From: Anopheles merus
Lineage: Eukaryota; Arthropoda; Insecta; Diptera; Culicidae
DNA length: 64,000 nucleotides
Direction: 5' to 3'
Assembly (NCBI RefSeq): GCF_017562075.2
Contig: NC_054082.1
Location: 29,208,231-29,272,230, forward strand
Within the stretch, counting starts at the first letter, position 1. Every line of letters begins with the position of its first letter. Below are positions 52,301-60,500 of this stretch, piece after piece. A model generated the notes under the pieces. It was not told the origin of the DNA. It saw only the letters and a list, made by a program, of their open reading frames with translations, and searched no databases. Position numbers and translations under genes: made by a program.

Positions 52301-55300
52301 TTAATACGTGCGAATGGGCTCGCCCAAAACCCGCGCGCACCAGCTCAGACGTACCATACGGGGGCCGCGTATGTGTAGGCTGGCAAAGATGGTATCACGT
52401 CGCAATCGTACATTTGTGACGGCGTAGTGGCTGGTGGCGTCTACCCCGATAAATCGAAAACGACCACGACGACCTTTTCTCGAACGGGTGTGCCGGTTCA
52501 CGGCGAGCGGATTGCGTGTCACACAGCTTAACAGGGGCGATAATTTTCGACATGCTCTCTTCCCGCTGGTTTCAGGCCCACCCGCTCTCACTCAAAGCCT
52601 TAGCTGCCCGGCGGGGACGAAAGAACTGGTGCGTCGGAACGGCACCCGACCGTTCGAAGCGATAGTAGCAAAAGCGCGAAAGGGCATTTACATACCGATT
52701 CCATTATATTGAGGTAGTAGACATTAGGTAGTTGGCAACGGTTCTGTTTGCGGCTCGTGCAATCGTTATAGTTTCGGCCCGTGTATATGTGTGCGTGTGT
52801 AATTGTGTGGCATTTCAGTGCTGGATTCAAACTCTCAAGCACCCAGCCGTGCTCTCGGCAGAACCGGCCGAACCTGGGATTGACTGTATAATTGCTAATT
52901 CTACAGTATCTCCGAATAAAATCATTTGGGCGTACGCTCGCTTCGACTCTCGTGCTTACATTCCTGGACTGCGCTGGGCGGCCACTTCCCGCCCGTTCCA
53001 CATTAGTTATGCTTTTTCGGGACGGTGTGCGGGGGAGAGTGAGAGTACCATGCCATGGTGGCGTGTGGCTCACAAACACGGGAACGGTTGCTGTGCTTTC
53101 TCGCAAGCACTACAACAACGCCGGTACAGTGCTTTGAGATTTATCGACAATGCTGAGAAGTTCGATTCCGATGGTAATTTATTTTACACAGTCCACAGTC
53201 CCACTGCCAAACACACACAAACAGGACCCAGCCCGGTCCAAAACCTCATCATAAAAGCGAGAAAGGGGGTGGGAGCCCCAATTGGAATTGGGATGGGTGG
53301 GAAGACACGGGCGCCCGTTGGCACACTGTGAGTGTGGCAGAGCTATGTGCCATGTTTACAAACACGCTCACAGTAGTCCTAATTTATGTGCAAACATGAC
53401 GTTAATTATGTTTCGAGCCACACTGCGAGACAGTTGCAGCTTTCTGGTACCGCCAGCCGAAAGTGTTGAAGTAGCCAGTTCCTCTCGCTACGTTTGGAGC
53501 AGACGTAGGGTAGCGTACTGGCGAGGAGAGGACGTCAACTGAGATCGTTGAAATAGTTGTTCGTTTTGCTGAAGTGTGCTGCTAAGGTAAGGTAAGGCAC
53601 AGCCACAGATAGATAAGGTTCGAACGTTGGCAAAATGGTTCAATATATCTCTCTATTGGGAGAGTGATTAGCATGTTGGTTGGATTTTACCCTCCAATGG
53701 GACAATTCCTTGATGTCGATGTAAATGAAGACATGGGAAACATTGTTTTTTTTTTTTTTTAATACGATATCTGTATCCTCCACTCGAGTTGATACGCACG
53801 AATCTTGAGAGTAATTTAGGATCATTGATAATGAGCAGAAATTGGAAGTGATGCTCTAAGTAATCATTTAATAGCTGCCCTCAGCACTTTATTTCGTTAA
53901 TAAATAGTTGTAAAACATAATAACGAAGCCAAACTAAATACAATTCTTATTCGAACCTGGACTCCAATCGAACCGTTTGTTTTCTTTGTTTAGCAAAAGA
54001 TGGCATGTTTACAAGTTTGCCGATTTAATTGGCAATTAATGCTTGATTTATGTTTCTCTGTAAAACTCACCAAAAATAAACAAAACCTTTTCAAAAAAAC
54101 AATTACTCCGTACGTACTTGTTTGATCCAAGCCATTTCCGTTCTAGTGAATGATCATCAAATAAAACATCAATTTTGTAGACCTACCGAACAATGAAATG
54201 TATCTTCCTCACGTTGAAAACTTAGCAGCACCAACAGCTATTTAACTTCAGCCTTGGCTGCGCTGCTGCTTTATTGTTTATGTTTCGATTCCATTATCAT
54301 TAAAATAAAATCAAACAACAGCTACCCGCAAAGGCCATTGCTGCTGGCAGCCATGGCAGCCGGGAAAAAGTTTGATAGACTTTGAAAAGACTTTTTTCAG
54401 ATAAAGCTATATCCTACTTCTAGTCAATAGTGGCATCGTTCGGTTAAGGTAATGCTATCACTATGGACAAAACTGATACCAAACGGTAATTAGCTTACAC
54501 ACTTTTGGTAAAAAAAAGGAAAAAAAGTATTCCTTGCGATGGAGAATGCGAAGAAAAAACTAAATTTTGTCTGCCAGCTCACAGCACGAACAAAACCCAT
54601 CCATACAGAACACAACTTTCATAAACTGTTCCTAAGCACAAAGTTTTGTTCAATGTACCAAGGACAACAAAAAAGGAAGACTGTCAGCCGGCAGACATCA
54701 GCCGAGTGGAGTAACTTCATTGGAAAAATTCGCAATGCTCATCCTAGCCCTAGCCTGCTTGCCTGCCTGCACTGAAAGCCCAGCCCGAATCGATTCCAAA
54801 GCGGAACGGTGAATGGGGTTGACGGATCAGGGAGCAACTGACGAGAAACGGTGAAAAAAAAAACTTTCGATGCGTCAAGTTTTCGATTACCGCCGGCGAA
54901 CGCGTCACGTAGGTTCGCTGCAGATTGGCGGAAAGTTTGCCAACGCCAGATGGCGAAGGTGACCGTAGGTTGAGGTTGATGGCGAAGGAAGGCCACACAG
55001 AGGGCGCATACTTTTTTCCACCGTTTGCCTTTCGCTGCACTTTTTGGCTTTTCAATCGCGTTGCCGTTGTTGTTGTTGTTGTTGTTGTTGCCGTCGTTGT
55101 TGTTGTTGTTGTTGGGTTCGACACATACCTGAGCGAGATCAAGTGTGAGCAAGTAGCGAAAAGGGAATAAACAAATTGAGTTAGCAAACTTCATCTTGAG
55201 CGCGTTGTTTGATCGTGAAATGTTTTCAATAATGCATGGGCATTGTATAGGATTTAGTACAGCACTAGGCTACTGTACGGTGGCGTGCAAAAGTGTTTTT

Positions 55301-57494
55301 AACTGCAGGATGAGAACTCAGGGGAAAAAATCCTTACCTATAACCGGCAGTCTATTTTTCTGGAATGCTTTCAGGAACTATTGAAACAGACTGCGAACAA
55401 ATACCTACTGTTACAATTTTCTTCTTCTTGCGAATGCAAATTGTTTGCTTTCACGCAGGAATATTTGATGGTAGTAGATAAGGAATTGCAATTTTAAATT
55501 CATAAACTTCCAAGGAATATTGCACATTACACAGACTAGAGTCATCAAACGGCGTTATATTCTATGATGTAGAAAGTATGATGTTTTTTATTCAAATGTT
55601 CCTATTTTTACTATCATTTTTCTTTGGAAACAATGAAACTACCACGCAATAGGCAAGTGTAATTGGCAAAACGTGTTGTGATTGATTTCAATATAAATAA
55701 GACGCGATGCATCTTTCTATCACGTCCAATTAGCTTCGGGCGGCGCACAGCACCCTCATTTTGCGAACCGTTAAAAATAGATGAAAGTCAAACGAACATC
55801 GATTTAGAGTTGTTCAAACAGACACCCCCGATGTCGAGCTATTGGCGTTTTATTGACTTTATTAGTGTCGTTTGCATTCAGCGGCATTCGCAATGATTCA
55901 CACTCCATGCGCAAGATGTACACGTTGAGTGAAAGCTTCATGAAAAATTCACACAATTTCTTGCCCTTAAAATAGAACAGTGTCGAGACTTAAAACAATG
56001 CAATACCAAAGAGTCTAGAATTTGTTGTGATTGGTTTGGGGGTACAGCTTGAACAAGAAGTAAAAGTCTGGCCCCTGAAATTATGAAGCGAACACAAACA
56101 CTCCTAAAACACCAGGCGCCTCCATCGGCAGCTTTCTATTTTTATGGTTATGAAATATTAATGATTGCTGATAAATTATTTGTAACACACAGTAAGTGTG
56201 CATTTCACCCCAGCCGCGTTTTTGCCTGCACAAAATTAATGGCCCAATAATACCACTCGTACGCACAGCTCAGCATCAACGCCCGACTGCTGCTCGAGCT
56301 GACCTTGGGGTGTGAAATCATGCTCATCCTCACGCGCGGCAGTCCGGCTTTGTGTGCAGCGCTATTGATGGGGCCAAATTGCACGGACGTAAACCCGAAA
56401 TGAAAAATTACTTCGATGAGCCCGACAAAAGCCAAACGACCGTCAGCCAAACTGACACCATGCGATACAATTTGTGTCGAAGTGGAACACGATGCCTGCT
56501 GGCGGTAGGGCCCGCACCATTACTTTGCTAAATGCCTTTTCGTCGCGTCAAAATGCCACTCCGTGTCTGTCCATTATGCCTGCCACATTTACCCTACCAT
56601 TTCATTTTTTTGGTTCCAGTACATACCAACCAACGCGGGTAAGACTGAGCGGTAAGCTTTTCGAACTAAAAGCCTTTAGCTTTCTCGGGCTTTCCGCTTC
56701 CCTTTGTTTGGGTCTCGACGATTGTCCATTTAGACGCTGGTGTTTGTGCATGTATGTGTTTGTGTATATATTTAGACAAACTTAGGGCTTACTGTGGGCC
56801 ACTTTCGTTCGTGCGATTGCCGATAGCCATTGGCGCCAGCGCTATTAAGGGTGCTCCACGGTCGATGAAATAGACGGGCTTTTCAGTAGGGCGACTCTGA
56901 AGAACCGCGTTGACCGCGACTAAGAACGAAGCGCACAGTCCAGCGGAGTGAAGAACGGTGTCGACGCTATTTCTTCAAGTTCCATTCGTTTTAGCTTTCA
57001 TTCGACCGAGTTTGCTGTGTATAATCAATATTTTTATACATTTTGTACGTACTGCAAACAGTGAATTGCCCTTGTCAATGGTAATTCTGTCCAAACGTGA
57101 GATTGTTCGTTTTGCTTGGATTGAGTTTTCTAAAGAAAAGCAAAAATAGAAAAACTGTAAGCTTTTTGTGTAAGCTTTTGGATGAGGCAGCTTGACACGT
57201 AGCTGTATTAGCCGCGTGAGTGTAGGATAATAGTACCAAACAAGCATAACGCTGGCAATCACCGATGTTGATGTTCTTAGAGCAGGATGTTCTGGAAATT
57301 CTCGGGAAATAGCTGTTTATCTTCTCAATTGTTTTTGTTCACCCTAAAAACGAAACAAATTTCCGGCAGCTACAAATAAAACTGTGTTCAAATAACCGCA
57401 TGATTCTACCAAAAATGACATCACTACAGCAAACCCAAACACATCGTTACTGTACATTTCTTTCTCCAATTACATGGAAAATTGATAAAAATTA

Positions 57495-57530
<36 letters not shown>

Positions 57531-60500
57531 GCGCGAGCGAATGCAGCACAAGTCAGGCGAAACAAACTTTTAACAACAACAAACGCTGCAGTAAGACTCG
57601 CAAACTTTTATTGCCTAAGGTTCACGTGCTCGGCGAGCGTGTGAAAAAAAAAAAAACAAAAACATTTCCAAACGGCCCACCCGTTTTGCAATTGTCGGCC
57701 ACGGTTTATAGCTGCATGGTAATAGTGTGATGGTATGTTAGCTATTTTTGCTACACGCTTACAGCCCCGCAAGAGCAAAACGATTTTAGTGTGGCCGTCG
57801 GGTGGCCTCTCTTTTGGGCACACAAAATAGCTAAAAAAAACAACACCCCGAAAACGAAACGAACCGTGCCAAATTGAATAACAAGAAGAATGATGCCTGA
57901 TGAAAGCAAAAGAGCAAAACAAAAACAAAAAAAGCACAAAGCACGAGAGGCATTGTTGGCGAAAGTAAGGCGTCTGATTTTTTCCACGAAACAGCAATAC
58001 CGCCAATGGTGTCTCGCAACTGTGAGCGAGGTCACGCGTAGCGATCCGCCCGGTGGCGGAACAGTTTGGGGAAATTATTATGGAGGCCAGCAGCACCAGC
58101 AGCAGCGAGAGTCGGTCGAGTGGAAAATATGCTCGTACTGGAAATTTGTTACAAGGCCCGTTCTTACGACGTGCTATGCCCCACCATGCATGACGTAAAT
58201 GTGTGTCTGTAAGCGTGTGTGCTATTGTTGTTTTTTTTTCTTTAGCAAACCAACAATAACAACACGCTGTTTATGGTCAAACGAGCATTTCTTAAGTTTC
58301 AGATACTTTCGTCTGATTCGAGCAAAAATACGATACGAGAGAGTGCGCAAGAAATCGTTTTACACATCAACATTATGGCTGTGCAATTTCATTTTGCACA
58401 GGAAATGCTCGGTGAACTTATAGGCTCACTTGAATTAGCTCATAAAAGTGTTTAAAACTGTTTCAAACTCATCCCGATTGTCTGTTCTTGGGTGCAATGT
58501 GTGATATGGTGCAATAAGAGATGAAATGTTCATAATAACGGCATGTCTGACGCAATTAAATAAAAAATCTAAAATCTGCATTTTTAAATTATTTTATACC
58601 TATTTCTATCTTTTTTGCAAAACGGCATGTTTTAATAAAAAAACAAACACGAACAACAACGAACGAGCGTTTATTCACATGTTTATTGGGGTTAGAAAAA
58701 TCTTTAAATTTGGCGCGTGATTTAGTAACTAATGGTGCTTGTTTGATCTCTATAAAATGAACTGTGTGCAACACCAAAAACTGGCCCGTCTTGGCTGTCT
58801 TTTTAATGAAGATTTTAGATAGTACATGAAAATTATTAAACGAATAATATAAATCTAATTTATGTTTTAAGCGGGTTTGATCTACCAAAATCTGATAAAA
58901 ACTGTTTCTACAATTAGACTTCAAATCTTGTATGGTTAGTATTATTTCAAGCATAGTTTTGCGAGTGTAGGACGTTTTGCTGCAGTAAGCAATATTTGGA
59001 CCTGGTTAAAATAAAACCATCACACAAACCCAAATTAGTCCAATGGAACAAAAATGCGACCACCGCCAGTAAGTGCCAATCGGCACATTTACTCCACGGT
59101 AATGCTTTGCCAGAGAAAACGTTGACAGCGCAGCATTATACCGGCTGTTCGCTGGCAAAAAAAGAGAAATAAACAAATTGAAAGTGTCATCCCTGGCACA
59201 GATTTACCACACTGCGCTATTACCATGTATGCAAAATGAGAGAAAAGACCAGGTGAGAGAAACGTGACCGATAAGGGAAGCGTTCGAAATTCATAGGAAA
59301 ATCAACATACACACTCAAACACACTCACGCGGCCTAACGGTACGGCGCAATGTGCCACGCTGCCATGTTCGTGCGTGTGACAAATAAAACCGAAACGTGC
59401 TCCATTAGCTTTATCAATGTTACGAATGTTGCTACGATTGATTCGCATTAGTAGCACCAGCAAAAGGGGTACGAGAAGAAGAAGAAGTGGCTTAGCCTGG
59501 GCGTGGAAAATGTAAAAAGGTGAGTGAAAAACGCGTATGCAAATCGGCAATGGTGTAGCCGTGCTCGGGGCCACCTTTCATTCCAACTTTAGGCCAGCTG
59601 CTTTACATGGCACATTTTTATTTCGTGTGCCTCGCCACCACCGAATCAAACGTTTGCCAAGCACTGTATGCTTTTTCTTTTTGGGGGTTTTTTTTGTACT
59701 ATTTGGAACAAATAGGAATAGCGGCTATGGAATCGTCAATCAAACTAGTTTATGTGCTATTTCATCGATTTCTCCGGGTTATGGTTTTGGTTTTCTAGTG
59801 GTTTTTTGTTCGTACGCCGAATCAGGTCGCAAGAGTGTATTTGACTGTTGCAAGGCCATTCGTGATTGACAATAAATTACGGTATGGCAAAGTGCCACGA
59901 AATGTAATGATGAGGATAAAAACGAACGCTTTGAGGATACGCGACTGTTCGACTAGTCCTGTTAACAGTCTTATTTCATCAGTCCAATATTTTTAGGTTA
60001 TATAAAGGTTTGGCAAACGCTGTTTTACTTTTAACTTTTTAAGATACAGATATTTTTTCCATTATTGTTTTTTGTGATACCGACCTGTTCTATATTTTAA
60101 GGCAGTAGGCTGAACATTTCAGACTGTCAATGAAACAGTATTCAGCATCTGAGTTGTATCCCTTTGACAGTTACGCTCTGCCATTTTGGATTTCAGCAAT
60201 TGAGAACAAACAAAGATGCATTTTAAAATATTTTTCTTTCTTTTTTTTTGATTAAAATGAGTTAAAATGCCTCTTTTTAAACTTAAATATTGGATCGAAC
60301 TAATTCGTAGCCTTTCTTGACACAATATTTATCGTTAACCTTTCTTGACACAATATTTATCGTTCAGTAATAAATCAATCCTTCATGAGCTAGCCTGATC
60401 GAGTCTGCGATGAATCAGCGTTTATTTTCACATTTTCAGGCTAAAATAAGCTAAGCTGAGCATTTATGGTTAATTTTGCATATTGTTTTATATGGAGTAT

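Larger units (their letters stand above)
45261..60300. other. Intron 1 segment, no gene seen
   Basis: Contains (GTT)n at 55066-55114, (CA)n at 57499-57528, poly-T runs and a palindrome at 52291-52308. The largest ORFs (46799-47233 and 52732-53331, both plus) show no recognisable motif and overlap open frames on the other strand. Confidence 0.5.

Noticed and set aside
52732..53331. 199-codon plus-strand ORF, the largest outside the neuroligin
   Set aside because: No recognisable motif, several TG-derived Val/Cys runs, and a 168-codon ORF overlaps on the other strand; consistent with chance in GC-richer intron DNA.
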